From Streptomyces toyocaensis (GTDB lineage Bacteria > Actinomycetota > Actinomycetes > Streptomycetales > Streptomycetaceae): DNA of 64,000 bases. The translations under genes were made by a program, and so were the position numbers. The stretch spans positions 62,001 to 126,000 of the forward strand of contig NZ_JFCB01000022.1 of NCBI RefSeq assembly GCF_000725125.1. Direction: 5' to 3'. This document shows, piece by piece, positions 51,786 to 60,383 of this stretch. Each line of letters opens with the position of its first letter. Position 1 is the stretch's first letter. The notes under the pieces were generated by a model that did not search any database, had not been told where the DNA came from, and saw only the letters and a list, made by a program, of their open reading frames with translations.

Positions 51786-53603
51786 CTACCGGGTGCCGTA
51801 CTTGATCGTCCACTTCTGATTGCCCGACCCGTTGCACGGCGCGATCTTGACGTGGCTCCCCCACCCTCCGTCGGGTTCGGCGGCCTCAAGACACCTGCCC
51901 GTCGCCCGGGCGACGATCTCGCCCGCGTCGGTGATGGTGAAGCGCTGGTTCGCCCCGCCGTCGCACTCCCACAGCTGGACCAGCGTCCCGTCCGCCGTCG
52001 TCCCGTCCGGAACCTCGAGACACGCGCCGAGGGCCTGGATCGTACCCTGGGAACCGACGTACCACTGCTGGGCGCCCGTCCCGTTGCATCCCCAGAGCTG
52101 GACCTTGCTGCCGTTCGCCGGGCTGGAGGACGGGACGTCCACACAGTCACCCCGGCTGTCGACGAGCTCGCCGGACTCCCACTCCTCGCTCGCATGGCCG
52201 GAAACCTTCCAGTGCTGGCCGACGGCTTCCGTGCACGAGGTCATCTTGATGCGGTTGTCCTCGTTCGCGTTCTGGAGGCACTTGTTCGTTGCCCGGACGA
52301 CGATCTCGCCCGCGTCCGTGACGGTGAAGCGCTGGTTCGCCCCGCCGTCGCACTCCCACAGCTGGACCAGCGTCCCGTCCGCCGTCGCCCCGTCCGGAAC
52401 CTCGAGACACGCGCCGAGGGCCCGGATCGCACCGTCGGAACCGACGTACCACTGCTGGGCGCCCGTCCCGTTGCATCCCCAGAGCTGCACGACGGCCCCG
52501 TTCGCGGTACTGGAATTCCTCACATCCATGCAGCGACCACTGGAGTGCACTATTTCGCCGACATTTCCGCCGTCCAGCACTTCCGCCTGACGGTAGATGG
52601 CATAGGCGGAATCGCGCAGCGGGGCGTAGTACTCGATCCCGGCCGCGCTCGCCGAGATGGCTCCGACCGTGTATCCCGTCCCCTTGGCGGGATCGAAGTC
52701 CGAGAGGAACGGACCGCCACTGGATCCGCCGGTCTGCACGCAGTCGATGCCGAGCATCGTCGAGTCGGCGCGTCCCACGTCCTCGCGCGTGTCACCCTCA
52801 CAGTGGTTCATCCACTGGCCGTTGCCCTCGGCGTCGGACGCTCCGTAGCCGAACGAGTGGACCCGCACACCGGGGGCCGCGGTGTTGAAGGCGAGCCCCT
52901 GGCCACCGACGATGTCCGTCAGGGAGCGGGTGTTGTCGCGGGACACGACGACGAACCCGTAGTCGTAGTTGAGGTTGCCGCCGCTGCTCACATAATCCGC
53001 GTCATGGAGAAGCTGCGCGGCGGTGAACGTACCGAAAGGACGTGCGCCTTCGTCGTACCCCGGAATGAAGACCCAGTTCCTGTACACCTCACCCGTACGG
53101 CCGTCCACGATGCAGTGACCGGCGGTCAGGAGGGTGGATTTGTTGACGCTGTTCACCGCGGACGCCGAACAGGCGTAGGCACTACCGTTGGCCCTGGTGA
53201 AGAACACCTTGCCGGCCGTCGTCCCGACCAGGCCGCCACCGGTCCACCGCGTCGGCGAACTGGCGAGCGCGGAAAGCCCGGACGCCGACGTCCCGTTGGC
53301 GGTGACCGGCAGCTCCACGGGGGGAATCCTGACGGCCGGCCCCTGGTTTCCGTCGCTCTGGACGCGCACATCGCCGGACCTGACGGAAGGAGCGGGCAGT
53401 TCCTTCGCGGACTTCAAACGTTCGGTGGTCCAGAAGGCCCGTGCCGCTCTCTGGTCCTTCTCGGACACCGAGGTCGTGTCCATCCGGACGCGCGCGGGAT
53501 CCGAAGGGCGTGCCGATTGCGGGGCTGCCTGTGCTGTACCGGCCAGAAGACTCGACAGGCCGAGCGCGAGGGTGCCGATGTAGGCGGCGGTACGTCTCAA
53601 CAA
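51786..53603 (-). CDS. Secreted trypsin/V8-like serine protease with tandem ricin-type beta-trefoil lectin domains
   Basis: 605 residues; signal peptide (AAYIGTLALGLSSLLAGTAQA). The protease domain (about 115-345) has His in LLTAGHCIVD, Asp in NYDYGFVVVSRD and Ser in TGGSSGGPFLSD. From about 350 come repeated QxW-type lectin units (VQLWGCNGTGAQQW, GACLEVPDG, VQLWECDGGANQRF), each set present twice. The two lectin copies are nearly identical in DNA. It should bind a polysaccharide or glycoprotein substrate outside the cell. The start (ATG 53603) is set by the signal peptide. Confidence 0.93.
   Translation of the reverse strand: MLRRTAAYIGTLALGLSSLLAGTAQAAPQSARPSDPARVRMDTTSVSEKDQRAARAFWTTERLKSAKELPAPSVRSGDVRVQSDGNQGPAVRIPPVELPVTANGTSASGLSALASSPTRWTGGGLVGTTAGKVFFTRANGSAYACSASAVNSVNKSTLLTAGHCIVDGRTGEVYRNWVFIPGYDEGARPFGTFTAAQLLHDADYVSSGGNLNYDYGFVVVSRDNTRSLTDIVGGQGLAFNTAAPGVRVHSFGYGASDAEGNGQWMNHCEGDTREDVGRADSTMLGIDCVQTGGSSGGPFLSDFDPAKGTGYTVGAISASAAGIEYYAPLRDSAYAIYRQAEVLDGGNVGEIVHSSGRCMDVRNSSTANGAVVQLWGCNGTGAQQWYVGSDGAIRALGACLEVPDGATADGTLVQLWECDGGANQRFTVTDAGEIVVRATNKCLQNANEDNRIKMTSCTEAVGQHWKVSGHASEEWESGELVDSRGDCVDVPSSSPANGSKVQLWGCNGTGAQQWYVGSQGTIQALGACLEVPDGTTADGTLVQLWECDGGANQRFTITDAGEIVARATGRCLEAAEPDGGWGSHVKIAPCNGSGNQKWTIKYGTR
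51895..52484 (-). repeat. Two near-identical ~210-bp repeats coding lectin units
   Basis: About 51895-52110 and 52268-52484 match at nearly every base, including a long run around the GGTTCGCCCCGCCGTCGCAC segment, with a few substitutions. They encode the repeated ricin-type units. Confidence 0.85.
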
Positions 53604-54080
53604 CGGGTTCTCCGATCTGGGGTCGCCAGCGGGTGTGCACGTTTCTCACCGCAGCGGAAGCAGCTGCACTCACCTCGCACAACGACCTCTGGAGTCAACT
53701 GGTTCAGCACGCAGGTCTGTTGGCGCTCCGGAACATGTCGGCACGGCGCGTGCAGCAGGTGGCTCCCCCGGCCTTGCACGCGGTGGCGGTGACTGGGTCA
53801 CGAGGGCCTTCCCGGCCGGTACGGATGTCGCGAGACGCACCGAATCGGAGCAGAGAGTCCCGGCCCGGTCGCTTTCCTGTCGTCGACCTGCGCCGGTCCC
53901 GGTGTACAGGTGGTCCGGCAGTTCGTCGGGGTCCGCCGGAGGGGAGGCCGGCCACTGATGGGCGGGGCGGCTGGTCCCGGCTGCTGTGCCGTCCGTGGCG
54001 CCGAGCTCGGGGCATTGCGCCGCACGATGCAGGACACACCGAAGACGATCCGCACGCCGGTGCGCGGACGCCGGTGACGG
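53604..54080. other. Upstream region of the lectin-protease gene
   Basis: 477 bp between the protease start and the stop of the membrane glycosyltransferase-like gene. No gene, RNA or clear promoter hexamer was recognised. Confidence 0.35.
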
Positions 54081-55460
54081 TCACGGGCGCACTGCGACGG
54101 CCCAGTCCGGGTTGTAGGTGCCGGGAACCTGCCATACCGGCCAGTCCTTTGCCCAGCTCGGCGGCTGCGTCCGGCGCAGCACCACGGCGTCGGGCAGACC
54201 AGGGGCGGTCATGGCCTCCGATCCGCAGCCGGCCGTGTACGCGAGGGGAATGGCCAGGCTGTTCCCCCTGATGGTGCACGGAGCACGCACTCCATGATCG
54301 GCGAGCACTTCCGCGATCAGCGGCCAGTCCGAGCGGGCCTGTTGTTGAATCCCGGCATGGGTGTGTGCGAGCAGCACCTGCACGACCACATGGCCGACGA
54401 TCACTACGGCCAGGACCGTGGCGAGGAGTCGCGAGGTGCGGGCGCGGTCCGTCAGGGCGAGAAGGCCGACGGCGGCGGGAAGCGCCAGCAGGGCGTAGCT
54501 GGGAAACAGGAAGCGGGGTGCGGCATAGGGCACCAGGAACAGATAGGGCAGGGCCGCCGCCAGGGCGACGGCCACGGCCAGCCGGAGCGGGGCTGGACGG
54601 CGCATGGTCCGCAGACCGAGGGCGGCCAGCACCGGCAGCAGGATCCACCACAGGATGACCGGGGAATCGATGCCGTCGCTTGTGCACGGGCGGCACAGCA
54701 ACGGGCCGTCGAGCGCTGTGAAGTGATCGTCCAGTGACAGGACGGGCCGCATACGGCCCTGTATGTCGCTCGCTTCGGCAAGTCGCTGCGCAACCCCGCC
54801 GAACCGGATGTAAGCCTCGACGATCCATGGCACGGCGCCCGCGGCGGCCCCTGCGGCAACCGCCGCGATGCGGCCCCAGCCGCGCCACAAGGGCACGATC
54901 GAGGCGGCGAGCACCAGCGGTACGGCCAAGGCCGCTCCGTCATTGGGGCGCATGAGTGTCACCACCGCCACGCCCGCCGCTACGCCCACGTACCGCGAGC
55001 GCAGAAAGCACCCCACCGCTCCGCACGTGCCCATGGCGGCGTAATGGTTCGGCATGGCGGAATTGGCGTAGAACAGCACGGCCCACAAGCTCGCGTACGT
55101 TCCCGCCCCGACCCACACCGCGGCAGGGCGGCGCACGACCCTCAGCCACGGGCAAAAGCCCAGGTAGAGCGCACCGGCCGCCAGCGCCGCCATCCAGATC
55201 CGCAGCAGTACCGTCGACCCGCTCCACGAGGCGACCGGGAACAGCAACAAGGGCACGCCACGCGTCCTGGGCGCACTGAAGGGGACGCCCGGTCCGAAGG
55301 GACCGAAGCGGGAGGCGTAGACGATCTCGTCCCAGCCGAGCGGCAGGGTGAGGGGAACCAGAGCCGCCGACAGCAGGAGGAAGGCCAGGCAGACGGCCAC
55401 CAGCCTCCGGTGGGCCCGGCTGCCGGGCCGGAGCACCGTCGGAGCGGGGACTCTCAGCAT
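54081..55460 (-). CDS. Multi-pass membrane protein, GT-C (Dol-P-mannosyltransferase-like) glycosyltransferase
   Basis: ATG at 55460 with GAGGAGG four bases upstream. The 459-residue protein has about ten to twelve helices and, after the first, the acidic pair in LGWDEIVYASRFGPFG, the position of the GT-C catalytic Asp-Glu motif. A loop with AEASDIQGRMRPVLSLDDHF and a C-terminal extracytoplasmic domain (DWPLIAEVLADHGVRAPCTIRG ... YNPDWAVAVRP) follow. It probably transfers a sugar from a polyprenyl carrier. Donor and acceptor are unknown; no cell-wall glycan genes lie next to it. Confidence 0.78.
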   Translation of the reverse strand: MLRVPAPTVLRPGSRAHRRLVAVCLAFLLLSAALVPLTLPLGWDEIVYASRFGPFGPGVPFSAPRTRGVPLLLFPVASWSGSTVLLRIWMAALAAGALYLGFCPWLRVVRRPAAVWVGAGTYASLWAVLFYANSAMPNHYAAMGTCGAVGCFLRSRYVGVAAGVAVVTLMRPNDGAALAVPLVLAASIVPLWRGWGRIAAVAAGAAAGAVPWIVEAYIRFGGVAQRLAEASDIQGRMRPVLSLDDHFTALDGPLLCRPCTSDGIDSPVILWWILLPVLAALGLRTMRRPAPLRLAVAVALAAALPYLFLVPYAAPRFLFPSYALLALPAAVGLLALTDRARTSRLLATVLAVVIVGHVVVQVLLAHTHAGIQQQARSDWPLIAEVLADHGVRAPCTIRGNSLAIPLAYTAGCGSEAMTAPGLPDAVVLRRTQPPSWAKDWPVWQVPGTYNPDWAVAVRP

Positions 55461-55610
55461 TGTCCTCCTCATCGGCGGCTCGGCAGCCAGCGGGAGTGAG
55501 TGCTGTGCCCTCGCGACAGGGGCACTGCACCCACTCGCACAACGGACTCCGCCGGGAACTGGTTCAGTCCACCGTTTGTCGGCGACGTCCCGGAACGCCC
55601 TACCCAGCCC

Positions 55611-56627
55611 TTACTCCGGAACGTCACCGGTTTTGTCGACGATGGCGGTCTTTAGGAGAGCCGAGCTGTCCAGGAGCGTTCCGGCCTTCGCATAGGACGC
55701 GTCCTTGGTCAGACGAGTGCGGTGACCGAGGTAGGCGTAGTCCTCCTTGTTGAAGACCCACTCGGTGACGACGCCGTTCTTCTTGTCGCTCCGGGCGATG
55801 CCCAGGCCCTGGCGGCCGAGGGCGTCCTCGGCCTGCGGGGCCTCGGTGACGCCGGGGATCTTCGCCGCCGCCCGGTAGAGGGCGGCGGCGGTACGCGGTG
55901 GCATCACACGGTCGAGGAGGTCCCCGATCTGCTCGAAGACGGCCTGGTCGCGTTCCCTGTCGTCGGTCTGCGGGGTCTTGGCGTAGAGGTGGTCCAGCAG
56001 CTTGTCGGGGTCGGTCGGCAGGGAGCCGAGCCACTCGTAGGTAGGCCTGCTGAACCCGGCCGGTGTACCGGCCGTGTCGCCGAGCTCGGCGTTGAGGCGT
56101 GTGGTCTCGCCGTCGGTCCGGATGACGCCCTGCGTCCTGACGGGCTCGGGGTTCTGGGAGAGCCACAGTTCGTAGTCGTGCAGCGGGCCGACGACGGCCT
56201 TGCCACTGGACAGATCGGCCTCGCGGACCTTGGCCATCATGTAGGAGAACTGGTCGTCCCGCACAGTGGGGGCGTCGCGCTTTCCCGCGGCGTCGGAGAT
56301 CTGGTGCAGGAGGGCGGACACGGGCTGCATGTCCGCGGTCGTACTGGAGGACGTGCCGGCCGGCTCGTTGAGGGCGATTCCCGCGGTCACGATGCCGGCC
56401 AGGGCCAGCGCGGTCACTGGCGCCAGGAATACGGGGCGCAGCAGCCGGCGGGCCGGCCGGGCGGGGGTGGTGGCCTGGTCACGGTCGATGTGTCGCATCA
56501 GGATGTCCTTGTGATGGAGGTGCTGCTCGCGCGGAAGGTCCCAGTCGGCCGGGGCCGGCAGCAGACGGGCGATCGCGTCGCGCTCGTCGGACGGCTCGGG
56601 GAATGCGGAGTTCGGCCTGCCGTTCAT
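55611..56627 (-). CDS. CU044_5270-like membrane protein, partner of the upstream ECF sigma factor
   Basis: 338 residues; ATG overlaps the sigma stop (ATGA at 56624-56627). A cytoplasmic N-terminus of about 65 residues (IARLLPAPADWDLPREQHLHHKDILMRHI) is followed by one helix (VFLAPVTALALAGIVTAGIAL) and a large extracytoplasmic domain (MQPVSALLHQISDAAG ... GLGIARSDKKNGVVTEWVFNKEDYAYLGHRT). Proteins of this layout regularly follow ECF sigma genes in streptomycetes and are thought to control them. No zinc anti-sigma motif. Confidence 0.85.
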   Translation of the reverse strand: MNGRPNSAFPEPSDERDAIARLLPAPADWDLPREQHLHHKDILMRHIDRDQATTPARPARRLLRPVFLAPVTALALAGIVTAGIALNEPAGTSSSTTADMQPVSALLHQISDAAGKRDAPTVRDDQFSYMMAKVREADLSSGKAVVGPLHDYELWLSQNPEPVRTQGVIRTDGETTRLNAELGDTAGTPAGFSRPTYEWLGSLPTDPDKLLDHLYAKTPQTDDRERDQAVFEQIGDLLDRVMPPRTAAALYRAAAKIPGVTEAPQAEDALGRQGLGIARSDKKNGVVTEWVFNKEDYAYLGHRTRLTKDASYAKAGTLLDSSALLKTAIVDKTGDVPE

Positions 56628-57250
56628 GTGAGTTCCTTCCGCGCGGGCACGGCCGCGATCGCGGCCGCACTTGTCATCTCTCCGCGGGCGGTGGGCGGTT
56701 CCATGTTTTCCTCGGTGAGGCGGGCAAGCTTCTTGCGGGTGCGGGAGAGACGGGACCGCACGGTGCCGACGGAGACGCCCAGGGCCTCCGCCGTCTGCCG
56801 GTAGTCCAGGCCGGACCACACACACAGGGCGAGCACCTCCCGCTCATGGCGCCGCAGCCTGCCGAGGGACGCCTGGACGGCTCGCAGCCGGCGCACGTCG
56901 TCGATGCGCCCGACCGCCTGCGGTGCGAAGTCCTCCATGGGGGCGGGTCGGGGCTGACGGGCCAGGAACAGCTGCCGCCGGCGCACGCTACGCCGGACGT
57001 TGTCCGCCTTGTGGGTGGCGATGCCCAGCAGCCACGGCAGCAGAGTGCCGCCGTCCTCCCGCACCTTGCCGCGGTTGCGCCACGCGGCCAGGAACGTCTC
57101 GGACATGATGTCCTCGGCCGCCGACCAGTCACCGGTCATCCGCAGCGCATGGTTGTACACGACGTCGGCGAACTCCTCGTACAGTTGGGCGAACGCCTCG
57201 CGGTCGCCCCCACGTACACGGCGCCGCACGTCGTTGTCTGAGTCCTTCAC
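56624..57250 (-). CDS. ECF-family RNA polymerase sigma factor
   Basis: GTG at 57250 has GGAGAG upstream. The 208-residue protein has region 2 (FAQLYEEFADVVYNHALRMTGDWSAAEDIMSETFLAAW) and region 4 (LRRHEREVLALCVWSGLDYRQTAEALGVSVGTVRSRLSRTRKKL). The C-terminus extends about 35 residues past region 4. It is co-translated with the CU044_5270-like protein. GTGAC-N4-GTCAC (57285-57298) stands just upstream. Confidence 0.92.
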   Translation of the reverse strand: MKDSDNDVRRRVRGGDREAFAQLYEEFADVVYNHALRMTGDWSAAEDIMSETFLAAWRNRGKVREDGGTLLPWLLGIATHKADNVRRSVRRRQLFLARQPRPAPMEDFAPQAVGRIDDVRRLRAVQASLGRLRRHEREVLALCVWSGLDYRQTAEALGVSVGTVRSRLSRTRKKLARLTEENMEPPTARGEMTSAAAIAAVPARKELT

Positions 57251-57284
57251 ACCCTGTTCTCTCCGTGACACCACATGCATTCCA

Positions 57285-57298
57285 GTGACCTACGTCAC
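57285..57298 (-). promoter_or_regulatory. GTGAC-N4-GTCAC inverted repeat upstream of ECF sigma gene
   Basis: GTGACCTACGTCAC lies 35-48 bp before the GTG at 57250, in promoter position. It matches the element at 12306-12319 at 12 of 14 bases (or more, by strand). Confidence 0.45.
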
Positions 57299-57679
57299 GT
57301 GCGACGGCGGCCGGACGCTGTCTGGCGAGGGCAGTACAGGCAGTCTGCGGTGCGGTGCTTCGCCACGTCGGCCGCCCTCATGCACGACTGCCGCGACAGC
57401 CCAGGGGGCCCCGCCAACACCAGCTCACCCTGGTGGCGCGCTGCCACGGCAGTAGCCTGCCCGACCCTCAAGGCATACCTGTCCGAGTGTCAGCGGGAGA
57501 GTTCTCGATCAGGCGGAAACGGACGCGAACGTCACCGGGTCGATGCCGGCGAGCGGCTGCGGGGAGCCCACCGGCGTCTTGGAGACAGTGGCCTTCGAGA
57601 CGGGACGGCCTCGGCGGGACCGGCGACCGCTTCACCGTGTTGATGGAGCGCGTCGCCACCACTGCCCACAACTGGATGG
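57299..57679. other. Intergenic region between sigma and lipoprotein genes
   Basis: About 380 bp between the sigma promoter and the lipoprotein stop. No gene or motif was recognised. Confidence 0.35.
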
Positions 57680-58291
57680 CTAATTCACGACGAACGCCTC
57701 TGCCTCGCACTTCTTGACCCACTTCGCCTTGCTTTCCGGGGGGAGCCCCTCCTCGAAGGCGAAGACGCCGGGCTCGTCGGGTGTCGCCTGGACCTTCAGG
57801 CCGTGGGACCGCATACATGTCAGCCATTTATCGTACTTATCGTGATATTCAGGGTCATTTCGGGCGGCCCGCTCGGGAAGGGTCTCGGGCTCCTTGCCGC
57901 CGCACACCTTGTTTGCGGCCGTGATCTTCGCCGGGTCCTGCTCGAGGATCCCCTTGTAGGTGCCCTCGTACTCACCCCCGTGGTTCTTCGCCATCTTCAG
58001 GCCCTGCTTCGCCAAACAGTCGTAATAGACCTGAACCAGCCTCCATTCCTCCTCCTCAGACGTGTCGGGGCGAATGAGAGGCCGTTCGGCCTTCGCCGGC
58101 TGCCCCGGCTCCTTCTTGCCGTCGTCCGGCTCGTCCTCTCGGGTCACGCTCGCGACGTCCTTGCTTCCGGCCTCGCCGGACGACTCCGACTCCCCGTCGC
58201 AGGCCGTGAGCAGGGTGAGCGAGGTCAGCGCGATGAGCACGGTGAGGCGACGGGCGAGACCGGTCGGGCGGGGCCGGGTGATGGTGTGCAT
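57680..58291 (-). CDS. Cysteine-rich lipoprotein of the second ABC export cluster
   Basis: 203 residues with lipobox LTAC (about residue 30; TVLIALTSLTLLTAC). Four later Cys: YDCLAKQGL, KVCGGKEPE, TCMRSHGLKV and KKCEAEAF, spaced 38, 29 and 36 residues. The two C-[LM]-x3-G motifs match the lipoprotein of the first exporter and the ectodomain of the kinase encoded nearby (spacing 31, 26, 34). A Lys/Glu-rich linker follows the lipid anchor. It lies 53 bp after the permease gene. Confidence 0.85.
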   Translation of the reverse strand: MHTITRPRPTGLARRLTVLIALTSLTLLTACDGESESSGEAGSKDVASVTREDEPDDGKKEPGQPAKAERPLIRPDTSEEEEWRLVQVYYDCLAKQGLKMAKNHGGEYEGTYKGILEQDPAKITAANKVCGGKEPETLPERAARNDPEYHDKYDKWLTCMRSHGLKVQATPDEPGVFAFEEGLPPESKAKWVKKCEAEAFVVN

Positions 58292-58344
58292 GGTGGGATC
58301 AACTCCTGGGCTGTCGGGACCTCGTCAGAAGGCGGATCGGTGGT

Positions 58345-59649
58345 TCAGGTAGTGGCCAGCGCCGTTGTGGGCGACAGCCGGGAGGCGCGGACCGCCGGGT
58401 ACACGCCGGCCATGACGCCGATGAGCACAGCGCCGCAGAATCCTCCGGCCACCGCCTCCACGGGGATCACAGCAGGCCAATCACGGAAGGCCGCGTAGCC
58501 GACGGTCGCCAGTACGCCGACGACGACGCCGGTGAGTCCGCCGAGGCCGGACAGCACGACCGATTCGGTCAGGAACTGTCCCCGAATCTGCCCCCGGTTG
58601 GCGCCCAGGGCGCGTCGCAGTCCGATCTCGCGGCGGCGTTCGAGCACCGAGATCACCATGGTGTTGGCGACTCCGATGCCGCCGACGAGCAGCGCCAGGC
58701 CGGCCAGACCGACAAACAGTCCGGAGAACGTGGCTTCGGCGGAGCGCTTGGCCGCCAGGGCGTCCGACGGTCGGCTGACCAGGACGACGCTCGGTGACTG
58801 AGGGTTGACGGTGGCGGGGAGGACCGCGCGTACGTCCTCGATCGCGTCCTCGTCCGCCTGGATGAACAGTTGTGTCGGACGGCCGTCGAAGTTGAGGTGT
58901 TCGCGCGCGGCGTCCCAGCCGACCAGGACGGCCCGGTCGAGGTCCGGGGCCAACGGCACGGCATGCAGGATCCCGGCCACACTGAACCAACGGTCGCCGA
59001 TCAGGACCAGTTGCGGCGGCTCGCCGGGGCGCACCTCGGGAAAGCCCAGGCGGGCCGCGGAGGACGCGCCGAGAACAACGGTGGGCAGTCGTTCAGTGGC
59101 TTTGGTGAGGAACTGGCCTGAGCGGACCTTCCCGTTGACCACGCGGAGCAGGTCGGGCCGGGCGGCCAGTACCGTCAGGCCGGACTCGTCGAGCGGGCCG
59201 AGCCGGTCCGAACGCCGGACCTTCACATGAGCGTTGGCCACCGCGGTAACGGCCTTGACGGGGCCGATGCGGTCCACCATCACGACCGACTCGGCCGGGA
59301 ACGAGACAGGGGCACCGTTCTCACCCGCCTTCCCGTCGGCGACCGCCTGGAGCCGGTCGGTGCCCAGGGCGGTCAGTTCCGCCTCGAGGGCCGTCTGGCT
59401 GGAGGCCGGGATGCCGGTGACCACGATCATCGTGGCGATGCCGATGGAGATGCCGACGGCGGACAGCACCGCGCGCATCCGCCGGGACAGGACGCCGACC
59501 AGGCCCAGGCGGAGCAGGTCGGCCGGGGAGAGCCTGACCGGCCGGTGCCACGGGGTCTCGGGTCGGTCCGTCGAGGCGGCTGCCGTGTGTCGGGCGGCGG
59601 TGGTCCCGGGCCGCAGGGTGGTGGACCGGTGCCGCGGGCGGGCCCTCAC
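58345..59649 (-). CDS. MacB-like ABC transporter permease (second cluster)
   Basis: GTG at 59649 overlaps the ATPase stop (GTGA). The 434-residue protein has the first helix (MRAVLSAVGISIGIATMIVVTG), a large extracytoplasmic domain, and three terminal helices (FSGLFVGLAGLALLVGGIGVANT; VVLSGLGGLTGVVVGVLATVGY; AVAGGFCGAVLIGVMAGVYP). RREIGLRRALGANRGQIRGQF is the coupling segment. Paralog of 15528-16784. Confidence 0.93.
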   Translation of the reverse strand: MRARPRHRSTTLRPGTTAARHTAAASTDRPETPWHRPVRLSPADLLRLGLVGVLSRRMRAVLSAVGISIGIATMIVVTGIPASSQTALEAELTALGTDRLQAVADGKAGENGAPVSFPAESVVMVDRIGPVKAVTAVANAHVKVRRSDRLGPLDESGLTVLAARPDLLRVVNGKVRSGQFLTKATERLPTVVLGASSAARLGFPEVRPGEPPQLVLIGDRWFSVAGILHAVPLAPDLDRAVLVGWDAAREHLNFDGRPTQLFIQADEDAIEDVRAVLPATVNPQSPSVVLVSRPSDALAAKRSAEATFSGLFVGLAGLALLVGGIGVANTMVISVLERRREIGLRRALGANRGQIRGQFLTESVVLSGLGGLTGVVVGVLATVGYAAFRDWPAVIPVEAVAGGFCGAVLIGVMAGVYPAVRASRLSPTTALATT

Positions 59650-60383
59650 GAGGTGATCCCGTCGGCGCCAGTCCGGTCCGGAGGGAGCATGCCGGCCGCC
59701 ACCGAACGGGCGTCGCACCGGTCGGCGACGATGCGTCCGTCCTGGATCTGCACCCGTCGGGGCAGGCTCGCGGCGATGTCCCGGTCGTGCGTGATGAGCG
59801 CGATGGTGGTCCCCTCCTCGTTGAGCCGGGTGAGCAGTTCGAGCACCGCGACACCGTTCGCGGTGTCCAGCGCGCCGGTCGGCTCGTCGGCGAGGACCAG
59901 CGCGGGTTCGTGAACGAGGGCCCGTGCGATGGCCACCCGCTGGCGTTCACCGCCGGAGAGTTGGTGCGGCAGGTGGTCCGCGCGGTGGGCGAGACCCACC
60001 CGCTCCAGAGCCGCGCGGGCCAGTGGCCTCCTGCGTCTGCTCGGTACTCCGGCGTAGAGAAGGCCCGTGGCCACATTCTCGGTGGCGGTCATACCGTCGG
60101 TCAGGTGGAACTGCTGGAAGACGAAACCGAGCCAGCGTCCGCGCAGTGCGGACAGTTGCCGGTCGGGCAGGGTGGTGACGTCGTGTCCGGCGATGACGAC
60201 GGCGCCGCTGGTCGGCTGTTCAAGGGTGCCCATGATGTTCAGCAGGGTGGATTTGCCCGAGCCGGACGGCCCGACGATGGCGAGAAACTCACCGTCCTGG
60301 ATCTCCAGGGACACGCCGGCAAGCGCCCGTACCCCGCCCGCGTACTCGACCACCACGTCCCGGACCGACAGCACCGCCGTCAT
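59646..60383 (-). CDS. ABC transporter ATP-binding protein (second cluster)
   Basis: 245 residues; ATG overlaps the adaptor stop (ATGA). Walker A GPSGSGKST, Q-loop FVFQQFHLTDGMTATENV, signature LSGGERQRVAIARAL, Walker B LVLADEPTGALDT, switch His in ALITHDRD. MacB/LolD type, paralog of 14806-15531. Confidence 0.95.
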   Translation of the reverse strand: MTAVLSVRDVVVEYAGGVRALAGVSLEIQDGEFLAIVGPSGSGKSTLLNIMGTLEQPTSGAVVIAGHDVTTLPDRQLSALRGRWLGFVFQQFHLTDGMTATENVATGLLYAGVPSRRRRPLARAALERVGLAHRADHLPHQLSGGERQRVAIARALVHEPALVLADEPTGALDTANGVAVLELLTRLNEEGTTIALITHDRDIAASLPRRVQIQDGRIVADRCDARSVAAGMLPPDRTGADGITS

